Assembly: GCA_017430365.1 (NCBI GenBank)
Contig: JAFRNC010000006.1
Span: forward strand, 248,001 to 312,000
From: Bacteroidales bacterium
GTDB lineage: Bacteria; Bacteroidota; Bacteroidia; Bacteroidales; UBA932
Direction of reading: 5' to 3'
Length of the DNA stretch: 64,000 nucleotides
Shown: positions 25,180 to 34,342 of the stretch, in pieces
How positions within the stretch are numbered: the first letter of the stretch is position 1
Layout: each line of letters begins with the position of its first letter
Notes under the pieces: model-generated
Told to the model about the DNA's origin: nothing
Seen by the model: only the letters and a program-made list of their open reading frames with translations
Database searches by the model: none
Program-made: the position numbers and the translations under genes

Positions 25180-26345
25180 TGAAACGTATTGCCTCCATAG
25201 ACATATTCCGCGCCCTGACGATGCTGATGATGCTTTTCGTCAACGACTTTGCCGGAATGAGCGGCATTCCGCACTGGATGCACCATGCTGCAGCCGACGA
25301 GGACATGCTCGGTTTTTCAGACCTGGTATTCCCCGCCTTCCTCTTCTGCGTCGGACTCTCCATCCCCTTCGCCATCGGAAACCGTTACCGGAAAGGCGAT
25401 TCGCAGGTCAATGTATTGGGGCATATCCTGGTACGGACACTTGCGCTGATTGTAATGGGAATCTTCGCCATGAATTTCAGGGGAGTCGAGGGCGGGCTCT
25501 CCAGTCCCGTTCTTACCCTCCTCTCTGTGACAGGTTTCTTCCTGGTATGGAATGTATACCCCAAAGGCGATGATGGTCGCAAACCGCTCTGGACAATCCT
25601 GCTCCAGGCTCTCGGCATCGTACTGCTGGCCGGACTCGTCATATACAAGGATTTGCACGGAATGCCTTTCAGGCATGGTTGGTGGGGCATTCTCGGTCTA
25701 ATCGGATGGGCATATCTGCCCTGTGCCCTGGCCTTCCTTTTCCTGAAGGGGGATTTCAGGAAGGTGACCGTATTCTGGCTCCTTACCCTTCTGCTCTGCG
25801 TGCTCAACAGTTCCCACGCGATTCCTTCAGATTTCTCCAGCCGTGCGCTCATACTCGGATTCTGGCCTGGCGGATGGACCCATCCGGCGCTTTGCGCCAC
25901 CGGTCTTTTCACCTCGCTCCTGATAATCCGCTATGGTGACAAGCCCAAGGTGTTTTTCACCACTTGCTGCGCAATCGCCCTGGCCATGCTCCTGCTCGGC
26001 ATACTGAGCCACCGCTTCTGGATCATTTCCAAGATACAGGCCACCCCTACATGGGCTTTCTTCTGCCTGGCGATCTTCCTCGCCGCATTCGCCGTGCTTC
26101 ATCTCATAACAGATATCCGCGGCTGGACAAAGTGGGCACAGCCCATATCACCGGCAGGGACCGCAACGCTTACCTGCTACACGATTCCCTACATCTGGTA
26201 TGCTGTACAGAGCCTCTTCGGCCTGAGCTGGCCGGCCGCCCTTACCGACGGGATTCCTGGCCTGCTCAAGGCGCTGGCCTTTTCATTCATCATCATCGGC
26301 CTCACATGGCTGTTTGGAAAGATACATATCAAACTCAAGATCTAA
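25179..26345 (+). CDS. DUF5009 / HGSNAT-like transmembrane acyltransferase
   Basis: The 388-aa polytopic membrane protein begins RIASIDIFRALTMLMMLFVND, the start shared by DUF5009 and lysosomal heparan-alpha-glucosaminide N-acetyltransferase relatives. About ten hydrophobic segments follow. The family is thought to move acetyl groups across a membrane onto glucosamine-type sugars; the bacterial role is not settled. It overlaps the GH3 stop by one base (TAATG), so the two are translationally coupled and may act on the same amino sugar. Confidence 0.82.
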   Translation: MKRIASIDIFRALTMLMMLFVNDFAGMSGIPHWMHHAAADEDMLGFSDLVFPAFLFCVGLSIPFAIGNRYRKGDSQVNVLGHILVRTLALIVMGIFAMNFRGVEGGLSSPVLTLLSVTGFFLVWNVYPKGDDGRKPLWTILLQALGIVLLAGLVIYKDLHGMPFRHGWWGILGLIGWAYLPCALAFLFLKGDFRKVTVFWLLTLLLCVLNSSHAIPSDFSSRALILGFWPGGWTHPALCATGLFTSLLIIRYGDKPKVFFTTCCAIALAMLLLGILSHRFWIISKIQATPTWAFFCLAIFLAAFAVLHLITDIRGWTKWAQPISPAGTATLTCYTIPYIWYAVQSLFGLSWPAALTDGIPGLLKALAFSFIIIGLTWLFGKIHIKLKI

Positions 26346-26351
26346 CCGCTT

Positions 26352-26822
26352 ATGCAAACCCTTTTCAGAATCCTCGCCGCAAGTTGTATATCGGCAATGC
26401 TGCTTGCATCCTGCTGTTCACAATCAACCAAAGATAACACCATGAAACAGAGAATCGACACCCAGAACGCCCCGGCCGCCATCGGACCTTACAGCCAGGC
26501 CATCGACAGCGGCACGGGCCTTGTTTTCGTATCAGGCCAGCTCCCCATAGATCCCGCCACCGGCGCATTCCCGGAAGGAGGCGTACAGGAGCAAACACGC
26601 CAGTCCCTGACAAATGCCAAAGCCATCCTGGAAGCCGCAGGACTCGGGCTTTCCAACGTCGTCAAGACAACTGTTTTCCTGGCCGACATGGGCGACTTCG
26701 CCGCTATGAACGAGGTTTACGCGCAGTTCTTCAGCGAGCCCTTCCCCGCCCGCTCCGCTGTAGCCGTCAAAACCCTCCCCAAGGGGGCGCTCGTAGAGGT
26801 CGAGTGCATCGCCGCCCGCTAG
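26352..26822 (+). CDS. RidA family protein with an N-terminal lipoprotein signal
   Basis: The C-terminal 126 residues are a complete RidA (YjgF/UK114) domain, normally a cytosolic enamine/imine deaminase: NAPAAIGPYSQAI, FVSGQLPIDPATG, and the ending PKGALVEVECIAA. The frame also encodes an upstream 30 residues that look like a lipoprotein signal (MQTLFRILAASCISAMLLASC), with Cys at residue 21 as the lipidation site. An internal ATG at codon 31 (26442) would give the ordinary cytosolic form. Either a secreted lipid-anchored RidA or dual starts are possible. The gene follows DUF5009 by 6 bp. Confidence 0.85.
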   Translation: MQTLFRILAASCISAMLLASCCSQSTKDNTMKQRIDTQNAPAAIGPYSQAIDSGTGLVFVSGQLPIDPATGAFPEGGVQEQTRQSLTNAKAILEAAGLGLSNVVKTTVFLADMGDFAAMNEVYAQFFSEPFPARSAVAVKTLPKGALVEVECIAAR

Positions 26823-26826
26823 CCTT

Positions 26827-26956
26827 CTTACGGTAAAGGTATCGTTTCTAAAACCCATAACCGCCCATGGTTCTGTGAATGGGAGGGGCCCAAGCTTGCT
26901 TGGGAGGGATAGCGCCGAAGGCGCGTAGGTTTTAGAAACGATACCTTTGCCGTAAG
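26827..26956 (+). ncRNA. Structured palindromic element, copy 2 (candidate ncRNA or mobile hairpin element)
   Basis: Arms 26827-26855 and 26928-26956 pair over 29 bp with a single G-U. The core repeats the layout of the copy at 3671: hairpin A AACCG-CCCA-TGGTT (26859-26872), hairpin B CCCAAG-CTTG-CTTGGG (26889-26904), hairpin C GCGCC-GAA-GGCGC (26912-26924). The linkers GTGAATGGGAGGGG and AGGGATAG match copy 1 except for one R position. Stem sequences differ from copy 1 yet still pair. The element begins 4 nt after the ridA stop and fills the gap to the convergent porin gene. Confidence 0.7.
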
Positions 26957-26966
26957 TGTCAACAGC

Positions 26967-27992
26967 CTAAAGGATGATCGACGTCATGAAGTTCACCAGA
27001 TGCGTGACGCTGTGGTCGGGTTCCTGCTTGTGCATATAATTCAACTGCAGGCGGAGCCGTGAGAAAGGATACCAGCTGGCACCGACCGTTATGTACTGCT
27101 GGTCGTGACCCAGTTCGCGCGAATTGGTCGTGAAATAATCGTAGCGTGCACCGAAATTCAAGGTCGGAGTAATCTTGTAACCGGCAGACACGTAAGCGCC
27201 TTCAGCACGCCAGCCGTTTATATGGCCTGCCATGTATTCCGTACGTAACCAGCCTATCTTGCTGTCGTAAGACACACAGGCTCCGTAGTGGTCGAGCACA
27301 CGGTAATCGTAGTCATTGTAGATCGGAACCTCCTTCATGTATCCGATACGGCGCTCATACGAGCCGGAAATACTCAGATCCTTCAAAGGCCATATGATCA
27401 CGCGTGCCATGAAGTTCTTCAGACGGTCGTCATCGTTCCTGTTAAGTCCGCAGCCGTTGAACAGGCCGACATTGTAGCTTATCAGCCTGTGGCCGTCCGA
27501 CATCGGCAGCATCTTGCCGTAGAACTGGAAACCGAGTTCACGGCCTGACGCGCTGATTCCCGTAAGGTCGGAAGTGCTCATCCTGGCGAAACGCTGGACA
27601 AGCAGCGAATAATCGATGAACTCGAGTTTAAGCGGAGGGCATTCGGAATTCTCGTAGGTCAGCGGGGTCTTGAACTGACCCAGCTGGATACCGAACTCGT
27701 CGCGGACAGTCCATTTCACGAAATAGTCCACCAGTTTCGGGGAACCGGCCAGCTCCGCCTGCACCTTGTACTCGAACTTCCCGAACTTCCCCTTATACAG
27801 ATCGCCGTTTAAAGCGATTCGTGCACGCTTGATATAGAAAGTGTTATCACCGGCATCAGTGAAACTGAAACCGGCCTGATAATATCCCGAGGGGGTTATG
27901 TATTTCATCCAGGGCTTCTCTTGGGCAGAGGCCTTTAAGAGGCAGGGTGCCGCTGCGAGGAGCAGCATAAGGGTAATGGTAAGTTTTTTCAT
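26967..27992 (-). CDS. Phosphate-selective porin O/P family outer-membrane protein
   Basis: A 341-aa protein with a signal peptide (MKKLTITLMLLLAAAPCLLKASA), a run of amphipathic beta strands and an aromatic-rich YNVGLFNGCGLNRNDDD region typical of the porin O/P family. The C-terminus ends in a hydrophobic strand (LVNFMTSIIL) as for barrel insertion. The ligand is not predictable. It lies 9 bp downstream of the Xaa-Pro aminopeptidase gene on the same strand and converges with ridA across the structured element. Confidence 0.88.
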   Translation of the reverse strand: MKKLTITLMLLLAAAPCLLKASAQEKPWMKYITPSGYYQAGFSFTDAGDNTFYIKRARIALNGDLYKGKFGKFEYKVQAELAGSPKLVDYFVKWTVRDEFGIQLGQFKTPLTYENSECPPLKLEFIDYSLLVQRFARMSTSDLTGISASGRELGFQFYGKMLPMSDGHRLISYNVGLFNGCGLNRNDDDRLKNFMARVIIWPLKDLSISGSYERRIGYMKEVPIYNDYDYRVLDHYGACVSYDSKIGWLRTEYMAGHINGWRAEGAYVSAGYKITPTLNFGARYDYFTTNSRELGHDQQYITVGASWYPFSRLRLQLNYMHKQEPDHSVTHLVNFMTSIIL

Positions 27993-28001
27993 CAGTTATG
28001 T

Positions 28002-29789
28002 TTATCTGCATTTTTTCTTGAGCCAGCGTGCCACCTCGGGCGCAAGCCTGTTCTTGAGCATCCTGTAGACCACCCTGTTATAAGCCTTCAGCCAGTCCCA
28101 TTCACTCTTGTTGAGCAATTTCTTCACTACGATAGAAGTGTCTATGTGACAGCAGGTCAGTGTCTCGAAACTGAGGAAAGATCCGAATTCGCTCTTGCCC
28201 TCCTCACGGCAGAGCACCACATTCTCGTGCCGCACGCCGTGTTTCCCCTCGCGGTACAGTCCGGGTTCATTTGAAGAAACCATCCCCGGAAGCATCGGCT
28301 GGGGGTTGAAATTCTGACGTATGCTCTGCGGCCCTTCATGGACGCCCAGATAGAAACCTATGCCGTGCCCCGTGCCATGGCCGAAGTTCCTGCGGGCTGC
28401 CCATAGGGGACGGCGGGAAATGGCGTCGATCTGGCAGCCGGCGGTACCCTCGGGGAACACGGCCAGCGTCAGGTCGATCATTCCCTTGAGGACCAGGGTG
28501 TAATCTTCCTTCTCAAGACGGCTGCAGCGGCCCATGGGGACAGTACGGGTTATGTCGGTCGTACCGAAAGTGTACTGGCCTCCCGAATCCACGAGATATA
28601 ATCCGCGCGGCTTGATTTCGGCCGAACCTTCACGGGGCGTGCTGTAGTGCGGGAGGGCGGCGTTCGCACCATAAGCCGAGATATTCTCAAAGCTGTTTCC
28701 ACGATAGCCTTCTATCTGTGCCCTCAGGGAAGTCAGTTTCTCGGATGCCTCCCATTCGGTGATCCGCGCTCCGCCCTGGACCGAAGTCTCAAGCCAGTAG
28801 AGGAAATTCTCCACAGCTACTCCGTCCTCGATGAAGGCGCGCCTGAACCCCTCGAGTTCCTTCTTGTTCTTGACGGCCTTGCGCAGTATGACGGGCGAGG
28901 GTCCGAACACTATCTCACTCTCGGCGAAGAACTTGCGTATAAGTTTGTAAGTATGGTAATTGAGGGTGGACGGGTCGATATAGATGGCGCCGCACTCATC
29001 GCGACGGTCTTCAAGCGCATCTTCCAGAACCCCGTAGTCGGCAGTGATGATACCCTCCGGAGAAGGGACCTCGGACACATTCCTGACGAACCAGATCACG
29101 TTCTGGGGGGTTACCAGGAGGAAGGAAATGACATAAGGATTGTAGTCTATGTCGCTTCCGCGCACATTCAGCATCCATGCTATCTCGTCAAGGGAAGTAA
29201 GGAACATGGAGCCGCAACCCGCCTTGCGCATTTCTCCGCGAAGCCAGGCGAATTTCTCCTTGCGGCTCTCCCCTACGCTCTTCTCGTCGAGCCACTCCAC
29301 GGGAGAATGGGGAACTGCAGGCCTGTCGTTCCAAAGTTCGCTCAACATGTCGGGACGGTCTATCAGTTCATATCCGCCCAGGCCGTACGACTTGCGGAGA
29401 GCATCGTCAAGTTCCTTAACTGCACCTACGCTCTGGCAGAGGCCGTCGAAGGCAATCCTGACAGGTTTATTCGTGAAATGGCCGGAAAGCCATTCAGGAA
29501 TCAGCACTTCACCGGGAATACGTGTCTTGTGCAGTTCTATGCCCGTGCCGGCAAGCTGCAGGTTTGCCTGGATGAAGTAACGTGTATCGGTCCAAAGTCC
29601 CGCGTGATCCTGAGTCACCACCAGGTCGCCGGCCTCGCCGGTGAATCCGCTCGTCCACTCCACCTGTTTCCAACGTGGAGCGGGATATTCGCTGCTGTGG
29701 GGATCGGTGCCCGAGATGATCACCGCATCATAGCCGAAATCGCGCACCTGCGCGACCCTGCCGGCATATAGATTGTCGAATGCTGCCAT
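28002..29789 (-). CDS. Xaa-Pro aminopeptidase, M24 family (long form)
   Basis: The 595-aa protein has the three-domain layout of the eukaryotic-like aminopeptidase P, with two creatinase-type N-terminal domains and an M24 catalytic domain. Visible metal and active-site motifs are YLVDSGGQYTFGTTDITRT, FGHGTGHGIGFYLGVHEGP and the Glu in SNEPGLYREGKHGVRHENV. It removes the first residue from peptides with proline second. No signal peptide is seen. A TATATTTG -7 element lies 7 nt before the ATG. Confidence 0.94.
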   Translation of the reverse strand: MAAFDNLYAGRVAQVRDFGYDAVIISGTDPHSSEYPAPRWKQVEWTSGFTGEAGDLVVTQDHAGLWTDTRYFIQANLQLAGTGIELHKTRIPGEVLIPEWLSGHFTNKPVRIAFDGLCQSVGAVKELDDALRKSYGLGGYELIDRPDMLSELWNDRPAVPHSPVEWLDEKSVGESRKEKFAWLRGEMRKAGCGSMFLTSLDEIAWMLNVRGSDIDYNPYVISFLLVTPQNVIWFVRNVSEVPSPEGIITADYGVLEDALEDRRDECGAIYIDPSTLNYHTYKLIRKFFAESEIVFGPSPVILRKAVKNKKELEGFRRAFIEDGVAVENFLYWLETSVQGGARITEWEASEKLTSLRAQIEGYRGNSFENISAYGANAALPHYSTPREGSAEIKPRGLYLVDSGGQYTFGTTDITRTVPMGRCSRLEKEDYTLVLKGMIDLTLAVFPEGTAGCQIDAISRRPLWAARRNFGHGTGHGIGFYLGVHEGPQSIRQNFNPQPMLPGMVSSNEPGLYREGKHGVRHENVVLCREEGKSEFGSFLSFETLTCCHIDTSIVVKKLLNKSEWDWLKAYNRVVYRMLKNRLAPEVARWLKKKCR

Positions 29790-29796
29790 AATTTTG

Positions 29797-29804
29797 CAAA
29801 TATA
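29797..29804 (-). promoter_or_regulatory. -7 element of the Xaa-Pro aminopeptidase gene
   Basis: TATATTTG on the minus strand ends 7 nt before the ATG at 29789, predicting a leader of only a few nucleotides. No clear TTG -33 box. Confidence 0.5.
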
Positions 29805-29835
29805 GCAAAAATATGGCTAAGAGCGCCTTAAAACA

Positions 29836-30534
29836 TCAGCTCAATTCAGTCCAGTCCACGGGGGCCTCGACGCATATCTCCTCCTTCCGGACAGGATGGA
29901 TGAAAGTGATCCTCCGCGCATGGAGGGAAATGCCGCCGTCACGGTTGGAACGCGGCGCGCCGTATTTAAGGTCGCCCTTGATGGGACATCCCACCGCCGA
30001 GAGCTGGCAGCGGATCTGATGGTGACGGCCTGTAAGGAGTTCCACTTCGACGAGATGGTAGCGCTCCGTATCGCGCAGCAGGCGGTAGCGCAGTCTGGCG
30101 ATCTTCGCACCGTCCTTTTCGCGGTCGGACGCGAAACTCTTGTTCATCTTTTCGTTCCGTGTAATCCAGTGGACCAGTTCTCCTTCCGCAGGTTCGGGCC
30201 TGGAACAGCAGAGCGCCCAATATACCTTGTGTACGTCCCCATCACGGAACATGACATTGAGCCTTTCAAGGCACTTGGACGTCTTTGCGAAAACCGCCAC
30301 CCCGCTGACTGGACGGTCAAGCCGGTGGGGAACGCCGATGAAGACATGACCGGGCTTGGAATCCCTTTGCGCAATGAAAGCCTTGAGCGTTTCGCTCAGC
30401 GGCTCGTCGCCGGTCTTGTCACCCTGCACGATTTCCCCCACCCTCTTGTTAAGAATCAGGAGGTGGTTGTCTTCAAAAAGAATCCGGCGAGAAAGGTCGC
30501 CGGATTCCACTTCACTCAATTCGCGGTAAACCAT
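29836..30534 (-). CDS. RluA family RNA pseudouridine synthase
   Basis: The 232-aa enzyme has the catalytic motif HRLDRPVSG with its Asp, the N-terminal LILNKRVGEIVQG strand and the later GRHHQIRCQLSAVGCPI block. It lacks an S4 domain, so it resembles the short RluA/TruC-like class. The target RNA site cannot be assigned. It begins 18 bp after dnaK on the same strand but has its own TATATTTG element 4 nt from the ATG. Confidence 0.92.
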   Translation of the reverse strand: MVYRELSEVESGDLSRRILFEDNHLLILNKRVGEIVQGDKTGDEPLSETLKAFIAQRDSKPGHVFIGVPHRLDRPVSGVAVFAKTSKCLERLNVMFRDGDVHKVYWALCCSRPEPAEGELVHWITRNEKMNKSFASDREKDGAKIARLRYRLLRDTERYHLVEVELLTGRHHQIRCQLSAVGCPIKGDLKYGAPRSNRDGGISLHARRITFIHPVRKEEICVEAPVDWTELS

Positions 30535-30538
30535 ACCG

Positions 30539-30546
30539 CAAATATA
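30539..30546 (-). promoter_or_regulatory. -7 element of the RluA-type gene
   Basis: TATATTTG on the minus strand lies in the short gap after the dnaK stop, with 4 nt between it and the ATG at 30534. Transcription from it would be leaderless. Confidence 0.5.
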
Positions 30547-30552
30547 CTCAAT

Positions 30553-32475
30553 TTATTTCACTTCCTCGTAGTCGACATCCTCCGGGCCGTTGTTGTCGGA
30601 GTGTCCGCCGTTGTCCTGAGGGCCCTGCTGTCCGCCGAAACCGGCGCCGGGGTTACCCTGGGGACCCTGCTGCTGTGCGGCGCGGGCCATGTCTTCGCTG
30701 GCGGCATGCCATGCGTTGTTCAGGGCTTCGGTTGCACGTTCGATGTCGGCAATGTTCTGGCTCTTGTGGGCCTCCTTGAGCTGGCCGAGGGCGTTCTCGA
30801 TGGCACCCTTCTTGTCGGTCGGGATCTTGTCGCCATACTCCTTGAGGTTCTTCTCGCTCTGGAAGATGAGGGCATCGGCTCCGTTGATCTTGTCGATCCT
30901 CTCCTTCTCCGCCTTGTCGGCCGCCTCGTTGGCCTTCGCCTCGTCACGCATACGCTTGATTTCGGCGTCGGAAAGACCGGACGAAGCCTCGATGCGGATC
31001 TTCTGTTCCTTGCCGGTAGCCTTGTCGCGCGCAGAGACATTCAGGATGCCGTTCGCATCTATGTCGAACGATACTTCGATCTGCGGGACTCCGCGGGGAG
31101 CGGGAGTGATGCCGTCAAGGTTGAAGCGTCCGATCGTCTTGTTGTCGCGTGCCATGGAACGTTCGCCCTGGAGCACGTGGATCTCTACTGACGGCTGGTT
31201 GTCGGAAGCGGTCGAGAAGATTTCGCTCTTGCGGGTCGGGATGGTGGTGTTGGCGTCGATAAGTTTCGTCATCACGCCGCCCAGGGTCTCGATACCGAGG
31301 GAAAGCGGGGTAACATCGAGAAGCAGGACATCCTTGACATCGCCGGCCAGGACACCGCCCTGGATGGAAGCGCCGACCGCCACGACTTCGTCGGGATTGA
31401 CGCCCTTGTTGGGAGCCTTGCCGAAGAACTTCTCCACGATCTGCTGGACTGCTGGGATACGGGTCGAACCGCCGACGAGAAGCACTTCGTCGATATCGGA
31501 CGGCTGGAGGCCTGCGTCACGCAGAGCCTTGCGGCACGGCTCGATGGTCGACTGGATAAGGCTGTCGCAGAGCTGCTCGAACTTCGCGCGGGTCAGGGTC
31601 TTGACGAGGTGCTTGGGCACGCCGCCGACCGCCGTGATGTAAGGCAGATTGATCTCTGTCGATGTCTGGTTGGAAAGTTCGATCTTGGCCTTTTCGGCGG
31701 CTTCCTTCAGGCGCTGGAGCGCCATCGGGTCCTGACGCAGGTCGATGCCGTTTTCGGAGCGGAACTCCTCGGCAAGCCAGTCGATGACCTTGTGGTCGAA
31801 ATCGTCGCCGCCCAGGTGGGTGTCACCGTTGGTAGACTTGACTTCGAAGACTCCGTCGCCGAGTTCCAGGATCGAGATATCGAAAGTACCGCCGCCGAGA
31901 TCGAAGACCGCGACCTTCATATCCTTGTTCTTCTTGTCCAGACCGTAAGCCAGTGCGGCTGCAGTCGGCTCGTTGATGATTCGCTTCACATTCAGGCCGG
32001 CGATTTCACCCGCCTCCTTGGTTGCCTGGCGCTGGGAGTCGCTGAAGTATGCCGGCACGGTGATTACGGCTTCCTTCACCTCCTGGCCGAGGTAATCCTC
32101 GGCGGTCTTCTTCATCTTCTGAAGCACCATTGCGCTGATCTCCTGCGGCGAATAGAGTTTGCCGTCGATGTCCACGCGCGGGGTGTTGTTGTCACCGCGG
32201 ACGACCTTGTAACTTACGCGTTCAGCCTCGCGGGTCACGCGGTCATAGGTCTCGCCCATGAAACGTTTGATAGAGAAGATGGTCTTGAGGGGATTGGTGA
32301 TTGCCTGCCGTTTTGCAGGGTCGCCGATTTTCCTCTCTCCGTTGTCTGCGAATGCAACGACCGAAGGGGTCGTACGCTTGCCTTCACTGTTGATGATGAC
32401 GGTAGGCTCGTTGCCTTCCATGACCGCTACGCATGAATTCGTAGTACCGAGGTCGATTCCAATGATTTTTCCCAT
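30553..32475 (-). CDS. dnaK: Chaperone protein DnaK (Hsp70)
   Basis: The protein is about 640 aa and starts [21 protein letters not shown]. It carries the Hsp70 signatures ([28 protein letters not shown]), a substrate domain, and a Gly/Gln-rich lid tail ending EDVDYEEVK. The start at 32475 follows the family N-terminus and an AAGGAG 9-10 nt upstream, one of the few clear ribosome-binding sites here. In-frame sequence upstream (to 32535) is leader. grpE and dnaJ are elsewhere, at 18163-19917. Confidence 0.97.
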   Translation of the reverse strand: MGKIIGIDLGTTNSCVAVMEGNEPTVIINSEGKRTTPSVVAFADNGERKIGDPAKRQAITNPLKTIFSIKRFMGETYDRVTREAERVSYKVVRGDNNTPRVDIDGKLYSPQEISAMVLQKMKKTAEDYLGQEVKEAVITVPAYFSDSQRQATKEAGEIAGLNVKRIINEPTAAALAYGLDKKNKDMKVAVFDLGGGTFDISILELGDGVFEVKSTNGDTHLGGDDFDHKVIDWLAEEFRSENGIDLRQDPMALQRLKEAAEKAKIELSNQTSTEINLPYITAVGGVPKHLVKTLTRAKFEQLCDSLIQSTIEPCRKALRDAGLQPSDIDEVLLVGGSTRIPAVQQIVEKFFGKAPNKGVNPDEVVAVGASIQGGVLAGDVKDVLLLDVTPLSLGIETLGGVMTKLIDANTTIPTRKSEIFSTASDNQPSVEIHVLQGERSMARDNKTIGRFNLDGITPAPRGVPQIEVSFDIDANGILNVSARDKATGKEQKIRIEASSGLSDAEIKRMRDEAKANEAADKAEKERIDKINGADALIFQSEKNLKEYGDKIPTDKKGAIENALGQLKEAHKSQNIADIERATEALNNAWHAASEDMARAAQQQGPQGNPGAGFGGQQGPQDNGGHSDNNGPEDVDYEEVK

Positions 32476-32513
32476 GTTTTTATTCTCCTTATTTTTTTCG
32501 TTATTCAAATCCA

Positions 32514-32543
32514 AAGCGCCGATGCACAGTCGCACCGACGCTT
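32514..32543 (-). promoter_or_regulatory. Hairpin in the dnaK leader
   Basis: On the minus strand AAGCGTCGGTGC and GCATCGGCGCTT pair over 12 bp (two G-U) around a 6-nt loop. It lies about 40 nt upstream of the dnaK ATG and does not cover the AAGGAG. It could be an attenuator, a stability element or a protein site. No T-run follows, so a plain terminator is unlikely. Confidence 0.45.
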
Positions 32544-32610
32544 CAACATTAACGAAGATTGTGCCACTGCCCCCGGGACTGACATTGTGGCAGAAACAGG
32601 GCCGGAAGCC

Positions 32611-34326
32611 TTACCGGCGATGCGACAGGCATACATCGCATTTCCCGCACGGGACACCGCCCTCCTGTCCGAAGTAGCGGTACATCTGCTGCCAGCGGCA
32701 TTCGGAATCATTACCGACCAGGGATATCAGCGCCTCGAGCCGTGCGCTGCTGCGGCCGTATCTTTCGTCATACTCGTTCCTGGGAAGCCTGAGGTTCTTC
32801 TCGTACAGGCGCTCGTAATGCAGGCAAAGCATGGGGGCGTTGATTGCAGGGATGTATTTCAGCAGCTGCCTCCTGGACAGCTGCTTCAGATACTCGCCCA
32901 CAACACCCGGAGCATACCGCCCCGCACGCGCGATCTTCTCCTCGTCTATCGGGACATATAATGTAAACAGGCCGGGATACATGCGAAGGAGCAGTTTCAC
33001 GAAACGGTCGGTATCCTCGCTGCCCAGCTGGACCCGGTAAAGGTCGTCGCGGGACACCGTGAACTGGATCCGCGAAGGGACCTGCAGGGTCTCCGTGAGG
33101 GTCCAGTAGCCGGCCGCCTCAAGATACTTGACAGCATAATAGGCGGAACGTGCGTTCAGCCTGAAACGCTGTGCGAATTTCTCTATCTCGAATTTTGCGG
33201 AAGCGCCCTTCCCTTCCTCGTAGGCGAATCCCAGGAAAACGAATACCTTCTGGTAGATGTCGCGTATATAATCAAGGGAAGGATAAGAACTGCGTAGAGT
33301 CTGGCGCTGCCTCAGAATATCGGATTTGTTCCATAGAAGCACGGCATAGGCTTCCTTCCCGTCACGACCCGCACGCCCTGCTTCCTGGAAATAGGCTTCG
33401 AGGGAAGCGGGCATGTCGAAATGGCAGACGAAACGGACGTCCGGCTTGTCAATGCCCATCCCGAAGGCATTGGTGGATACGATGACACGGATCCCGCCGC
33501 TCTTCCAGGCGTCCTGGATACGCGAACGGGCATCCTTCTCCATCCCGGCATGATAGCCTTCGGCCGAAACACCGTGGCGCTGCAGGAATGCCGCTATCTC
33601 CTCCGCCCCCTTACGCCGGGAAACATAGACTATCCCGCTTCCTTCCACTCCCTGGCACACGCGGAGCAGACGGCCCATCTTGTCTTCCGTCATACGGAAG
33701 AGGCAGGAAAGATTCGGACGCGAGAAATCGCCTGTAAGCAGATTCTCCTTCCGGAATCCGAGGCGTTCCATGATTTCACGGGCCACCTGCGGCGTGGCCG
33801 TGGCGGTAAGGGCGACCACGGGGACATCCGGTCCCAGGATCTGTCTTACCGAGGCTATCTCAAGGTAATCCGGACGGAAGTCATGGCCCCACTGCGATAT
33901 GCAATGTGCCTCGTCCACCACGAGCAGACTGATGTCCATGCGTGCCAGACGGGCCTTGAAAAGGTCGGTACGGAGACGCTCGGGCGAGACATAGAGGAAT
34001 TTGTAATTGCCGTAAACGGCATTGTCCAGGGCGATGTCTATCTCCCGGTATGTCATTCCGGAGTGGACGGCGAGGGCCTGGATACCGCGGTCCAGCAGGT
34101 TCTGGACCTGGTCTTTCATCAGTGCGACAAGGGGCGATACGACAAGGCATACGCCTTCCTTCATCATGGCCGGCACCTGGAAACAGACGGACTTGCCGCC
34201 GCCTGTCGGAAGTATGGCAAGCACGTCGTTACCGGCCAGCGCCTCGGAGATGATCTCCTCCTGCATCGGCCTGAAACTGTCGTAGCCCCAGTATTTCCCC
34301 AGTATCTCCAGCATCTGCTCCGACAT
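32611..34326 (-). CDS. recQ: ATP-dependent DNA helicase, RecQ family
   Basis: The 571-aa protein has helicase motifs [15 protein letters not shown] (I), [17 protein letters not shown] (II and the aromatic-rich loop), ALTATATP (III) and [10 protein letters not shown] (VI). The zinc module CRWQQ...CGKCDVC comes at the C-terminus. No HRDC domain follows, and the length is short for RecQ, so this is probably the second, smaller Bacteroidetes RecQ paralogue. It starts 16 bp after the acyl-CoA ligase gene. Confidence 0.93.
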   Translation of the reverse strand: MSEQMLEILGKYWGYDSFRPMQEEIISEALAGNDVLAILPTGGGKSVCFQVPAMMKEGVCLVVSPLVALMKDQVQNLLDRGIQALAVHSGMTYREIDIALDNAVYGNYKFLYVSPERLRTDLFKARLARMDISLLVVDEAHCISQWGHDFRPDYLEIASVRQILGPDVPVVALTATATPQVAREIMERLGFRKENLLTGDFSRPNLSCLFRMTEDKMGRLLRVCQGVEGSGIVYVSRRKGAEEIAAFLQRHGVSAEGYHAGMEKDARSRIQDAWKSGGIRVIVSTNAFGMGIDKPDVRFVCHFDMPASLEAYFQEAGRAGRDGKEAYAVLLWNKSDILRQRQTLRSSYPSLDYIRDIYQKVFVFLGFAYEEGKGASAKFEIEKFAQRFRLNARSAYYAVKYLEAAGYWTLTETLQVPSRIQFTVSRDDLYRVQLGSEDTDRFVKLLLRMYPGLFTLYVPIDEEKIARAGRYAPGVVGEYLKQLSRRQLLKYIPAINAPMLCLHYERLYEKNLRLPRNEYDERYGRSSARLEALISLVGNDSECRWQQMYRYFGQEGGVPCGKCDVCLSHRR

Positions 34327-34342
34327 GATCCCCGGGCAAGCG

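Noticed and set aside
32560..32610. sigma-54-like TGGCAC upstream of dnaK
   Set aside because: The GC/TGC half at the correct spacing is missing; TGCCAC...GTGGCA here is better read as a loose inverted repeat.
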